From JAVWIF01 sp036639635 (GTDB lineage: Bacteria; Bacillota_I; Bacilli_A; Erysipelotrichales; Erysipelotrichaceae): a DNA stretch of 20,304 nucleotides. A model generated the notes under the pieces. That model was not told the DNA's origin. It did no database searches and worked only from the letters and a program-made list of their open reading frames with translations. The DNA is taken from positions 1 to 20,304 of the forward strand of contig JAVWIF010000029.1 of NCBI GenBank assembly GCA_036639635.1, given 5' to 3'. The position numbers were made by a program, and so were the translations under genes. Shown piece after piece: positions 7,495 to 14,612 of the stretch (the stretch's first letter is position 1; each line of letters starts with the position of its first letter).

Positions 7495-8499
7495 TTATAT
7501 TTCTAAATAGGCGCCTGCCCAAGTAAATCCTGCTCCAAATCCTGTTAATAAGATTTTCATACCAGGTTTCAGTAAACCTTTTTCACTCATTTCACCTAGT
7601 GCTAAAGGAATACTTGCCGCTGATGTATTTCCATATTCTTGGATATTCATATACACATGTTCCATATCAATCGACATCCGTTTACAAACATTTAAAATAA
7701 TCCGTTTATTGGCTTGATGTGGAACGATCCAATCAATCTCTTCTACGCGTACATTTGCTTGTGCTAAAACTGATTCTAATGCTTCTTGCATTGCTTGCAG
7801 TGCAAAGCGGAAGGTTGCACTACCTTCCATATGTACATAAGAAGGCGCTTGATTTTGGGCACTAAACAAGGCTTTCGGCATTGGTGCATTTGCACAAATG
7901 ACCCCTTTATTATCGCCTTTACTACGCGCAAAATGTAACAATCGATGGCTTGTTTCTTCTTGTCGTAAGACAAGGGCACCAGCTCCATCTCCAAAGATAA
8001 TACAGGTACTGCGATCATTCCAATCTAATTGTTTACTAATTACTTCTGCGCCAATAATTAAGGCACACTTTGCTTGTCCACAAGCCAGCATTGCATGTGC
8101 TACTTGTAATGCGTATAAGAAACCAGAACAAGCGGCATTTACATCAAATGCCATAACTGCTTGTTCATTTAACCCTAGCTTTTCTTGGATTAAACAAGCT
8201 GTTGATGGTGTTGTTTTATCTGGTGTAAACGTTGCCGTAATAATCAAATCAATTTCACTAGCATTTATATTAGCGTTCTTAATTGCCATATTCGCAGCTC
8301 TTGTTCCTAAATCACTCGTGTTTTCCACTTCTGATATATATCGACTAGTGATTCCTGTACGACTTTCAATCCATTCATGGTTGGTATCAACATATTCTGA
8401 TAATTCTTCATTGGTGACTTTACGAAGCGCTTTGGCATAACCAAAGCCTTTTATCTTACAAGGTTTCAACTCTTTGTCCCATCTTTCTAAATTTATCAT
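7495..8499 (-). CDS. fabH: 3-oxoacyl-[acyl-carrier-protein] synthase III (FabH)
   Basis: This enzyme starts fatty-acid synthesis by condensing an acyl-CoA primer with malonyl-ACP. The Cys-His-Asn triad is seen: Cys124 in DVNAACSGF, His261 in VPHQANKRI and Asn291 in YGNTSAAS. The GFGAGFTWAG ending is characteristic. The listed ATG gives 334 aa and overlaps accA by 44 nt with a weak ribosome binding site. A TTG at 8469 would give 324 aa, starting just before CKIKGFG, where FabH proteins usually begin. The start is therefore uncertain by ten residues. Primer choice (acetyl or branched) cannot be read from the sequence. Confidence 0.93.
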   Translation of the reverse strand: MINLERWDKELKPCKIKGFGYAKALRKVTNEELSEYVDTNHEWIESRTGITSRYISEVENTSDLGTRAANMAIKNANINASEIDLIITATFTPDKTTPSTACLIQEKLGLNEQAVMAFDVNAACSGFLYALQVAHAMLACGQAKCALIIGAEVISKQLDWNDRSTCIIFGDGAGALVLRQEETSHRLLHFARSKGDNKGVICANAPMPKALFSAQNQAPSYVHMEGSATFRFALQAMQEALESVLAQANVRVEEIDWIVPHQANKRIILNVCKRMSIDMEHVYMNIQEYGNTSAASIPLALGEMSEKGLLKPGMKILLTGFGAGFTWAGAYLEI

Positions 8500-9391
8500 A
8501 GCGTTCTTCTAATAACACTTTTTCTTTTTTCTTGTGTAATTCTTTTAAAGATTCCACTAGAAGTTCATCAATTTGTTCACATACATATTCAAAACAAACA
8601 TGTGCTCCTCCAATAGGTTCTTTAATAATTGTATCAATAATCCCTTTTCTCTTTAAATCTTTTGCTGTTAGTTCCATTACACGAGCAGCCTTTGGTGCCA
8701 GTTTTTCATCTTTCCATAAAATACTAGCAAATCCTTCTGGTGATAAGATAGAATACACCGCATTTTCTAACATGAATATTTTATCTGCTACACTAAAAGC
8801 AAGCGCTCCACCACTTCCACCTTCACTTAACACAATTGCGATAACCGGTGTTTTAATCATTGAAAACGTCTCTAAACATTGGGCAATTGCTTCTGCTTGT
8901 CCACGCTCTTCGGCACCTTTTCCAGGATAGGCTCCTGCGGTATCAATTAATGTTATAATCGGTCTTTTAAACTTTTCTGCCTGCAACGCTAAACGCAATG
9001 CTTTTCGATAGCCTTCTGGATGTAACATTCCAAAATTACGTTCCATATTTTCTTCTAATGTTTTCCCTTTGCTTTGTGCTAAGATTGTTACGCTTTCTCC
9101 ATGAAATGTGGCAAGTCCGCCTTGCAGTGCCCCATCATCTTGAAAGCATCGATCTCCATGTAATTCCATAAAATCAGGAAATAAGCTTTCAATATAATCT
9201 ATTGCTTTAGGTCTTTTAGGATGCCGTGCTAGATATACAATATCCATCGGTTCTAAGTTCTCATAAGCTTCTTTTTTCAGTTCATTTATTTGTTCTAATA
9301 CGCTTTCTCTTTGTTCTTTATCTTCTAGTGTATCGCTCGCTAATTTTGCTTCTAGACTTGCAATTTGTGCTTCTTTTTCTAATAAGTTCAT
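8456..9391 (-). CDS. accA: Acetyl-CoA carboxylase carboxyltransferase subunit alpha (AccA)
   Basis: This 311-aa subunit pairs with AccD to move the carboxyl group from biotin to acetyl-CoA, forming malonyl-CoA. The crotonase-fold oxyanion and CoA-binding elements are seen: DTAGAYPGKGAEERGQAEAIA (from residue 150) and SEGGSGGALAF (189-199). The N-terminal helix-rich region (1-50) is normal for AccA. The ATG overlaps the accD TGA stop in an ATGA, with GAAAGGAGAG upstream, indicating coupled translation of the two subunits in equal amounts. The C-terminus overlaps the fabH start region. Confidence 0.96.
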   Translation of the reverse strand: MNLLEKEAQIASLEAKLASDTLEDKEQRESVLEQINELKKEAYENLEPMDIVYLARHPKRPKAIDYIESLFPDFMELHGDRCFQDDGALQGGLATFHGESVTILAQSKGKTLEENMERNFGMLHPEGYRKALRLALQAEKFKRPIITLIDTAGAYPGKGAEERGQAEAIAQCLETFSMIKTPVIAIVLSEGGSGGALAFSVADKIFMLENAVYSILSPEGFASILWKDEKLAPKAARVMELTAKDLKRKGIIDTIIKEPIGGAHVCFEYVCEQIDELLVESLKELHKKKEKVLLEERYDKFRKMGQRVETL

Positions 9392-10257
9392 GAAACTCTC
9401 CTTTCATGAAATGCTAATAATTTGCATAGTGTTTCTTTAGCATCACTACGCTCTACTATGCGATCAATAAACCCTTTTTCTAACATAAATTCTGCCGTTT
9501 GAAAATTTGCTGGTAATTCTTCATTTACGGTAGAAGCAATAACACGTTTTCCAGCAAACCCAATCAAACACTTTGGCTCAGCAAGTACAACATCTCCTAA
9601 TAATGCAAAACTAGCAGATACGCCACCTGTCGTTGGGTGGGTTAGATAAGATATATAAAGTAAGTTAGCTGCAGCATGTCTTCCTAAAGCAGCACTCGTT
9701 TTTGCCATCTGTACTAAAGAAAGAATACCTTCTTGCATGCGCGCTCCTCCACTGGTTGTAAAAATAATAAGCGGTAGTTTTTTCTTTGTCGCATGTTCAA
9801 TACAACGTGTTATTTTTTCACCAACGATTTGTCCCATACTTCCCATAAAGAAGTTAGAGTCCATAATAGCAATCGCGACTTTTGTACCACCTATATTACC
9901 AGTACCACAAACAACAGCTTCATATAATCCAGTCTTCTTTTGAAGATATGCTAATTTATCTTGATATCCAGGAAAGTCAATTTCGTTTTTCAATGCTAAA
10001 TATTTATCCATTTCCACAAATGTATGTTCATCGATGATTTGACGAATACGTTCGTGTGCACTTAACTTCATATGATGTCCACAATTAGGACAAACATAAT
10101 AAGACTTCATTAAATCTTCAAATAACACACTTTCTTTACAAGAAGGACAATGATGATATACATTTTCTGGTGTATCAATAGGTTCACGATGCTCGCTACC
10201 TCTTCTTTTCTTAAAGAGATCAAGACGATTTTTACGATTCTTAAATAATTGTTCCAT
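9388..10257 (-). CDS. accD: Acetyl-CoA carboxylase carboxyltransferase subunit beta (AccD)
   Basis: This 289-aa partner of AccA carries the N-terminal Zn ribbon with Cys37, Cys40, Cys56 and Cys59 (CPSC...CPNCGHHMKLS). It also carries the carboxyltransferase core, with FTTSGGARMQEG and the SYLTHPTTGGVSASFA region. The length is typical of bacterial AccD. It starts inside the end of accC (17-nt overlap) after a GGAG at about 10-nt spacing, and ends in the ATGA overlap with accA. The lysine- and arginine-rich N-terminus before the zinc ribbon is ordinary for the family and may contact nucleic acid, as reported for the E. coli enzyme. Confidence 0.96.
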   Translation of the reverse strand: MEQLFKNRKNRLDLFKKRRGSEHREPIDTPENVYHHCPSCKESVLFEDLMKSYYVCPNCGHHMKLSAHERIRQIIDEHTFVEMDKYLALKNEIDFPGYQDKLAYLQKKTGLYEAVVCGTGNIGGTKVAIAIMDSNFFMGSMGQIVGEKITRCIEHATKKKLPLIIFTTSGGARMQEGILSLVQMAKTSAALGRHAAANLLYISYLTHPTTGGVSASFALLGDVVLAEPKCLIGFAGKRVIASTVNEELPANFQTAEFMLEKGFIDRIVERSDAKETLCKLLAFHERRVS

Positions 10258-11608
10258 CTTCTTTTAGCTCCTTTATAAAGGTTTCCATAAATCCTGTATC
10301 ATATTTTCCGCTTACAAATGTGCGATCATGTAGTAATAAATATTGAAATTCAATATTTGTTTCTACTCCTTCAATCAACAATTCTTCTAATGCTACACGC
10401 ATTCGTTTAATACATTCTAAGCGTGTATCTGCATGTGTAATTACTTTTACAATCATAGAATCATAGAATGGTGGTATTTTATATCCATTATATACAGCAC
10501 TTTCTATTCGAACTTTTCGTCCACCTGGAAAATTAATAAACTTAACGCTACCAGGACTTGGTGCAAAGTTCATTTTTATGTTTTCAGCATTAATACGGCA
10601 TTCAATAGCATGTCCTGAACATTTAATATCTGCTTGTGTAAATGGTAGCTTTATATTTTCAGCACTTCTTATTTGATGTTTAATTAAATCAATTCCTGTA
10701 ATTTCTTCCGATATGGTATGTTCTACTTGAATACGTGTATTCATTTCCATAAAGTAATATTGCCCACGTGCATCTAATAAGAACTCAATGGTACCAACAC
10801 TATCATAACCAACACTTTTACAAGCTCTAATGGCATCACTTAACATAGCTTCACGAATATTTTCATCTAAGGTATAACAAGGGGCTTCTTCTAATACTTT
10901 TTGATTTCTGCGTTGGCAACTGCAATCACGTTCAAATAAATGGACGACGTTTCCAAATTTATCTGCCAATAGCTGCACTTCCACATGCTTTGGTCCTATA
11001 ATAAACTTTTCCATATATAAGTCATCATCACCAAAGTTTGCCATCGCCTCACTTTTTGCACTCAAATAAGCATCTTCTATTTCATCAACGTTGTTGGCAA
11101 CACGCATTCCACGTCCCCCCCCACCATTACTAGCCTTTAATAAGACAGGATACCCAATTTCTTCTGCCATATCTTTCGCTTCGCTTACACTGCCTAAGAT
11201 ATCTTTAGAACCTGGAATCACTTGAATTTGCGCTTCCATCATTTTCTGACGAGCATGATTCTTATCTCCCATTTGTTCAATAACATCGGGATTAGGTCCT
11301 ACAAATATCAAACCACATTGGATTACCAAACGTGCAAATTTAGCATTTTCACTTAAAAACCCAAAACCTGGATGGATTGCATCACAGCCTGTCATACAAG
11401 CCGCACTTAAAATATTCTTCATATTTAAATAGCTTTCGCTTGCTTTATCTCCACCAATACAAATAGCATAATTGGCAAGTTGTACATGTAATGCATCTTT
11501 ATCAGCCGTTGAATACACGGCAACACTTTCAATATTCATCTCTTTACATGTTCGAATAATACGTACCGCTATTTCGCCACGATTCGCAATTAATAAACGT
11601 TTAATCAT
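10241..11608 (-). CDS. accC: Biotin carboxylase subunit of acetyl-CoA carboxylase (AccC)
   Basis: This ATP-grasp enzyme carboxylates the biotin on AccB using bicarbonate. Starting at ATG 11608 gives 455 aa beginning MIKRLLIANRGEIAVRI, the standard AccC N-terminus. A longer reading frame exists upstream but has no family support. Seen: the glycine-rich ATP loop NGGGGRGMRV (161-170), KHVEVQLL, ERDCSCQRRNQK, and EMNTRIQVEH (288-297). The usual EHPVTE reads EHTISE, a mild deviation. The start overlaps the accB stop by 8 nt with only a GTGAGG close to the ATG, so translation probably depends on accB. AccC is about the length of the family. Confidence 0.95.
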   Translation of the reverse strand: MIKRLLIANRGEIAVRIIRTCKEMNIESVAVYSTADKDALHVQLANYAICIGGDKASESYLNMKNILSAACMTGCDAIHPGFGFLSENAKFARLVIQCGLIFVGPNPDVIEQMGDKNHARQKMMEAQIQVIPGSKDILGSVSEAKDMAEEIGYPVLLKASNGGGGRGMRVANNVDEIEDAYLSAKSEAMANFGDDDLYMEKFIIGPKHVEVQLLADKFGNVVHLFERDCSCQRRNQKVLEEAPCYTLDENIREAMLSDAIRACKSVGYDSVGTIEFLLDARGQYYFMEMNTRIQVEHTISEEITGIDLIKHQIRSAENIKLPFTQADIKCSGHAIECRINAENIKMNFAPSPGSVKFINFPGGRKVRIESAVYNGYKIPPFYDSMIVKVITHADTRLECIKRMRVALEELLIEGVETNIEFQYLLLHDRTFVSGKYDTGFMETFIKELKEDGTII

Positions 11609-12035
11609 GAGCCTCACCGATACGCATAAGTTCTTGATCAAACTCCACCATCGACTCATTCGTCACTAAGATTTCCTGAATAATTCCATCCATTGGTGAA
11701 TATATTTCATTCATCACCTTCATTGCTTCGATAATACAAAGGACATCTCCTTCTTTAACATGTTTCCCTATTTCAACAAATGGTGTCCCCTTAGCAGCAC
11801 GTGCATCATAATACGTACCTACAATTGGGGCTTTTACCCAATTGCCACTCTTTGGTAGTTGCGCTTCTATTTCTTTTGTCTCTGTTGTTGGTGCTTTCAC
11901 TACATATTCTTGTGGCATTAGTACACCATTTGGTTTTTCCATCTTTATTTTCATATCATCTATTTCTAATTCCATCTTTGCTAAATGACTATCTTCAAAG
12001 ACTTTAATTATTTCTTTTATATTTTCTGTATTCAT
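11601..12035 (-). CDS. accB: Biotin carboxyl carrier protein of acetyl-CoA carboxylase (AccB)
   Basis: This 144-aa protein carries biotin between AccC and AccDA. The C-terminal biotinyl domain has the EAMKVMNE motif, with Lys106 as the biotinylation site, flanked by the APIVGTYY and SPMDG sheet elements. The N-terminal helix (1-34) binds AccC, and residues 35-68 form a linker, shorter in Ala/Pro than in E. coli. ATG 12035 is preferred over an upstream Met at 12050, because a GGAGGG ribosome binding site lies 7 nt before it. It follows the acpP terminator-like hairpin, so it is likely expressed by read-through. It needs biotin ligase, not seen here. Confidence 0.95.
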   Translation of the reverse strand: MNTENIKEIIKVFEDSHLAKMELEIDDMKIKMEKPNGVLMPQEYVVKAPTTETKEIEAQLPKSGNWVKAPIVGTYYDARAAKGTPFVEIGKHVKEGDVLCIIEAMKVMNEIYSPMDGIIQEILVTNESMVEFDQELMRIGEAHD

Positions 12036-12055
12036 GCAATTACCCTCCATGATTT

Positions 12056-12080
12056 AAAAAAAACCAAGATATCTTGGTTT
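12056..12080 (-). terminator. Partial terminator (attenuator) between acpP and accB
   Basis: A perfect 20-nt palindrome (12061-12080) folds as an 8-bp stem with a 4-nt loop. On the minus strand it runs straight into eight T (12063-12056). It lies 5 nt after the acpP stop and upstream of accB in the same direction. The stem has only three G-C pairs, so partial termination with read-through is plausible. This would give more acpP than acc/fab mRNA. Confidence 0.75.
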
Positions 12081-12085
12081 CTTTA

Positions 12086-12310
12086 TTAGTTTTTACTTTC
12101 TAATAATGTAACGATATCAGCTACGCTAATCAATTTAGCTAATTCTTCATCTTCAATACGGATATCAAATTCTGTTTCAAGTTCTAATGATAATTCAACA
12201 GCTGCTAAAGAATCAATTCCTAAATCATCCTTTAAATTGGCTTCCATTGTAATCATATCTTCGTCGACATTAATTGCTTCTACTAATACTGCTTTTACTT
12301 TTTCAAACAT
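12086..12310 (-). CDS. acpP: Acyl carrier protein (AcpP)
   Basis: This is a 74-aa acidic four-helix carrier protein. Ser34 in DLGIDSLAAVEL is the phosphopantetheine site that AcpS modifies. It holds growing acyl chains for all Fab enzymes and PlsC. ATG 12310 is chosen because an AGGAGGA ribosome binding site lies 6 nt upstream and the product then has the canonical length. A frame extending 26 codons upstream has no family support and would run across a predicted promoter. It is the first gene of the 14-gene cluster and is followed by a terminator-like hairpin, consistent with the high ACP demand of the cell. Confidence 0.97.
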   Translation of the reverse strand: MFEKVKAVLVEAINVDEDMITMEANLKDDLGIDSLAAVELSLELETEFDIRIEDEELAKLISVADIVTLLESKN

Positions 12311-12344
12311 CTTTGTTCCTCCTGTTATTTTTATAACCATTACT

Positions 12345-12373
12345 AGATTAACACTACTAGTAAATGATGTCAA
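12345..12373 (-). promoter_or_regulatory. Candidate proximal acpP promoter with flanking ATTACTAG repeats
   Basis: On the minus strand a perfect -35 TTGACA (12368-12373) is followed by a 17-nt spacer and a weak -10 TAATCT (12345-12350). It overlaps a 7-bp inverted repeat TTACTAG/CTAGTAA (12340-12346 and 12357-12363). A third ATTACTAG copy lies upstream at 12388-12395. The repeats may be an operator. The promoter is less certain than the distal one because of its poor -10. Confidence 0.4.
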
Positions 12374-12401
12374 GTATTTTAGTATCAATTACTAGATGTT
12401 A

Positions 12402-12446
12402 AAATTAGTTAGATTTGATATTCTATTACTATTCGCTAACTAATTT
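12402..12446. repeat. 11-bp perfect inverted repeat in the acpP leader enclosing an operator copy
   Basis: AAATTAGTTAG (12402-12412) and CTAACTAATTT (12436-12446) are exact reverse complements around a 23-nt interval. That interval holds the most degenerate TTTGA-type site (12414-12426). If transcription starts at the distal promoter, the repeat lies in the untranslated leader of acpP and could form a hairpin. It is not followed by a T run, so it is not an obvious terminator. Confidence 0.6.
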
Positions 12447-12586
12447 CGTATACAATACTTGGAAATTCAAAATGCATTATAATACTTTGAACTTCAAAAG
12501 TAAATAGTTTGATATTCAAATTAGTATTTCACATAATTCATCTTTATTTTCTCATTCATTTCAAAAAATTTAATTTGACATTCAAA
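12414..12586. promoter_or_regulatory. Array of five FabT-like operators (TTTGA-N3-TCAAA)
   Basis: Five palindromes lie in the acpP/bioY divergent region: 12414-12426 (TTTGATATTCTAT, degenerate), 12459-12471 (TTGGAAATTCAAA, one mismatch), and three exact copies at 12486-12498 (TTTGAACTTCAAA), 12508-12520 (TTTGATATTCAAA) and 12574-12586 (TTTGACATTCAAA). The fourth in context reads AGTTTGATATTCAAATT, which differs from the streptococcal FabT consensus, as I recall it (ANTTTGATTATCAAATT), only at the centre. FabT is a MarR-family repressor using acyl-ACP as corepressor. Sites three and four are 22 bp apart, two helical turns. No fabT gene is in the window. Confidence 0.75.
12476..12504 (-). promoter_or_regulatory. 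Main acpP/fab cluster promoter, covered by operators
   Basis: On the minus strand, -35 TTTACT (12499-12504), a 17-nt spacer and a perfect -10 TATAAT (12476-12481) are seen. The predicted start point is near 12469, leaving a leader of about 160 nt before acpP. One exact operator (12486-12498) fills the spacer, another (12508-12520) lies just upstream of the -35, and a third, near-exact one (12459-12471) lies on the start point. That is a textbook repression geometry. Confidence 0.7.
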
Positions 12587-12603
12587 CAAACTTGTTCTAT
12601 TAT
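12575..12603 (+). promoter_or_regulatory. bioY promoter with operator on the -35
   Basis: A perfect -35 TTGACA (12575-12580), a 17-nt spacer and -10 TATTAT (12598-12603) precede bioY by 33 nt. The -35 is embedded in an exact TTTGA-N3-TCAAA palindrome (12574-12586). A repressor there would block RNA polymerase directly. Confidence 0.78.
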
Positions 12604-12636
12604 CATAACCGTATCTAAGAAAAGTGAGGACTTATC

Positions 12637-13194
12637 ATGTTAAAAACTAAAGATATGACGCAATGTGCGTTTTTTACTATTTTATTTATAATTGCTTCCA
12701 AATTAGTCATTCCGATTGGTATTATTCCTATTACCTTACAAACGATGGTGGTCATTTTAGCAGGTGTCTTGTTAACACCTAAGCATATCTTATTATCTTA
12801 TGGTTTATATTTTATCATGGGATTGATTGGTCTACCTGTATTTGCTAGTGGTGGTGGACTTTCTTATGTTTTACAACCTTCTTTTGGTTTCTTATTGTCA
12901 TTTCCAATTGCGGCTTGTTTTATTTCAATAGTACGTACGAAATATCACTTGTCTTCTTTCTATAAATTATTCCCTATCTGTATGTTTGGTTTAGCTATCA
13001 TCTATTTTATTGGTTGTAGCTACATGTACGGAATTTTTAATTTTTATATGGGTATGCAAAAAAACATGGGAGCAATCATAGCTTTAGGTGCAGCTCCTTT
13101 TATCATCAGTGATACATTTAGTATCGTCCTTGGTTGTATTTGTGGTTTACGTCTACAACAAATCACAAGTATAAATAGAGCCTTAGCCCACTAA
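12637..13194 (+). CDS. bioY: Biotin ECF transporter substrate-binding membrane protein (BioY)
   Basis: This 185-aa membrane protein has about six hydrophobic helices. It is the S component of an energy-coupling-factor transporter that binds biotin with high affinity. The family signature GLIGLPVFASGGG (62-74) and the following PSFGFLLSFP (81-90) are clear. No EcfA or EcfT gene is adjacent, so it would share a module encoded elsewhere or work alone, as described for some BioY proteins. A GTGAGGA ribosome binding site lies 6 nt before the ATG. It is divergent from the acc/fab cluster and shares its operator region, which makes biotin supply for AccB its obvious purpose. No BirA box was recognised. 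Confidence 0.93.
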   Translation: MLKTKDMTQCAFFTILFIIASKLVIPIGIIPITLQTMVVILAGVLLTPKHILLSYGLYFIMGLIGLPVFASGGGLSYVLQPSFGFLLSFPIAACFISIVRTKYHLSSFYKLFPICMFGLAIIYFIGCSYMYGIFNFYMGMQKNMGAIIALGAAPFIISDTFSIVLGCICGLRLQQITSINRALAH

Positions 13195-13209
13195 TTTGTT
13201 TTACAAGAT

Positions 13210-13250
13210 AAAGCGCATATGTCCTTTAACTATAGGACGTGTGCGCTTTT
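13210..13250 (+). terminator. Terminator of bioY
   Basis: A 16-bp stem with two G-T wobbles pairs 13210-13225 with 13234-13249 around an 8-nt loop. The 3' side ends in TTTTTATT. It starts 15 nt after the bioY stop, making bioY a single-gene transcript. Confidence 0.85.
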
Positions 13251-13376
13251 TATTACCTAGTGTAATAGTGAAGTAAACAAAAGATTATAAATTATTCAAA
13301 ATAATTATTCTAAACAATAGTATAACAAAGCAAAGTGTAGTACACTCTATAAGAAGAGCCTTCAAGGAGGTACCCT

Positions 13377-14609
13377 ATGAAACAAGTTGTACTCGTATTA
13401 GCAGATACTGATATACAAATAGCAGAAAATGAAGAATTTAAAGAACTAATCAATGCTTGTGATATGGAAATTGTTTATACCATACAACAAACCATTAAGA
13501 AAATTTCATTTCGTACCTATATAGGAAGTGGAAAATGTGAAGAAATAAGAGATACAGTAGAAGATAAGAAAATCGATTATATTGTCTTCAATCAAGATTT
13601 ATCACCTTTACAAATTAGAAATTTAGAAGAAGTTATCGGTGTTAATGTAATGGATCGTAGTGAATTAATTCTTGCCATCTTTGAATCAAGAGCAACTACA
13701 AGTGTTGCTCGTTTACAAATAGAAAGTGCACATTTAAAAAAGTTGTTACCTAGACTTATCGGTGCCAATGTACAATTGGGAAGACAGAGTGGTTCTGGTA
13801 AGAATAAAGGGGTTGGAGAGAAACAATTAGAAATTGATCGTAGAAGAGTAAAAGCTAGGATACACGAAGTTGAACGTATTTTAAAGGAAGTGGAAGCAAC
13901 GCGTTCCACTCAACGTCGAGCAAGAGAAAAATCAACGCTTCCTTTAGTATCCCTTGTTGGTTATACAAACGCTGGAAAATCAACCATTATGAATATGTTA
14001 CTATCCTATTGTGAACAAGACGAAGATAAAAAAGTACTAGAAAAAGATATGTTATTTGCGACTTTAGATACCTCTATTCGTAGTATTGAACTTCCTTTTG
14101 GAAAGTCATTCTTATTATCAGATACCGTAGGTTTTGTTAGTCGTTTACCTCATGATTTAGTTAGTGCCTTTCATTCTACATTAGAAGAAGTAAAATATGC
14201 TTCTTTATTGTTGCAGGTGGTTGATGCACATGATAGTGAGTATGAAAAACATATGCGCGTTACACAAGAAACATTAAAACAAATAGGGGCTTCTCATATT
14301 CCGATGATTATTCTTTTTAACAAATGTGATAAAACTGAATTTACCTATCCTAAAATACAAGATAATCGTATGTATATGAGTGCAAAAGAAAGTGATAACA
14401 TCCCGACTTTATTAGAATTCATCCATCAAACATTACATAACGATGAAGTGCATTGTAAACTTGTACTACCGTATGCGCAAACATCCATATATTCCAAGCT
14501 TATGAACAATGCCCATGTTCTACATCGTAGTGATGAAGAGGATGGTATTCATGTAGAAGTTACTTTATCAAAAATTGATTATGAGAAATACAAACAATAT
14601 AGTCAGTAG
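13377..14609 (+). CDS. hflX: GTPase HflX, ribosome-associated
   Basis: This 410-aa GTPase binds the large ribosomal subunit and is known in other bacteria to split or rescue stalled ribosomes under stress. The N-terminal HflX domain has GSGKCEEI (50-57) and RLIGANVQLGRQ. The glycine-rich linker reads GVGEKQLEIDRRR where GPGE is usual. The GTPase core follows: G1 GYTNAGKST (195-203), G3 DTVGF (249-253), G4 NKCD (315-318) and a G5 SAKE. A coiled segment at 160-185 precedes the G domain. An ideal AAGGAGGT ribosome binding site (13364-13371) lies 5 nt before the ATG. TATAAC at 13321-13326 may be its -10, but no clear -35 is seen. It is transcribed alone, convergent with nnr. Confidence 0.95.
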   Translation: MKQVVLVLADTDIQIAENEEFKELINACDMEIVYTIQQTIKKISFRTYIGSGKCEEIRDTVEDKKIDYIVFNQDLSPLQIRNLEEVIGVNVMDRSELILAIFESRATTSVARLQIESAHLKKLLPRLIGANVQLGRQSGSGKNKGVGEKQLEIDRRRVKARIHEVERILKEVEATRSTQRRAREKSTLPLVSLVGYTNAGKSTIMNMLLSYCEQDEDKKVLEKDMLFATLDTSIRSIELPFGKSFLLSDTVGFVSRLPHDLVSAFHSTLEEVKYASLLLQVVDAHDSEYEKHMRVTQETLKQIGASHIPMIILFNKCDKTEFTYPKIQDNRMYMSAKESDNIPTLLEFIHQTLHNDEVHCKLVLPYAQTSIYSKLMNNAHVLHRSDEEDGIHVEVTLSKIDYEKYKQYSQ

Positions 14610-14612
14610 CAA

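Noticed and set aside
7898..8440. 180-codon open frame on the plus strand
   Set aside because: It is antisense to fabH, whose active-site residues are intact, and its translation shows no family resemblance or ribosome binding site.
11609..11659. 17-codon upstream extension of accC
   Set aside because: It lies inside accB and is unlike any AccC N-terminus, which begins MIKRLLIANRGEI.
12311..12388. 26-codon upstream extension of acpP
   Set aside because: It runs through the candidate proximal promoter; the AGGAGGA site and family length fix the start at 12310.
12311..12636. Metabolite riboswitch in the acpP or bioY leader
   Set aside because: No conserved aptamer core was recognised, and the bioY leader is too short to hold one.
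13334..13346. Palindrome AGTGTA-G-TACACT upstream of hflX
   Set aside because: A single 6-bp-arm palindrome is expected by chance several times in a window this size, and no second copy was noticed.
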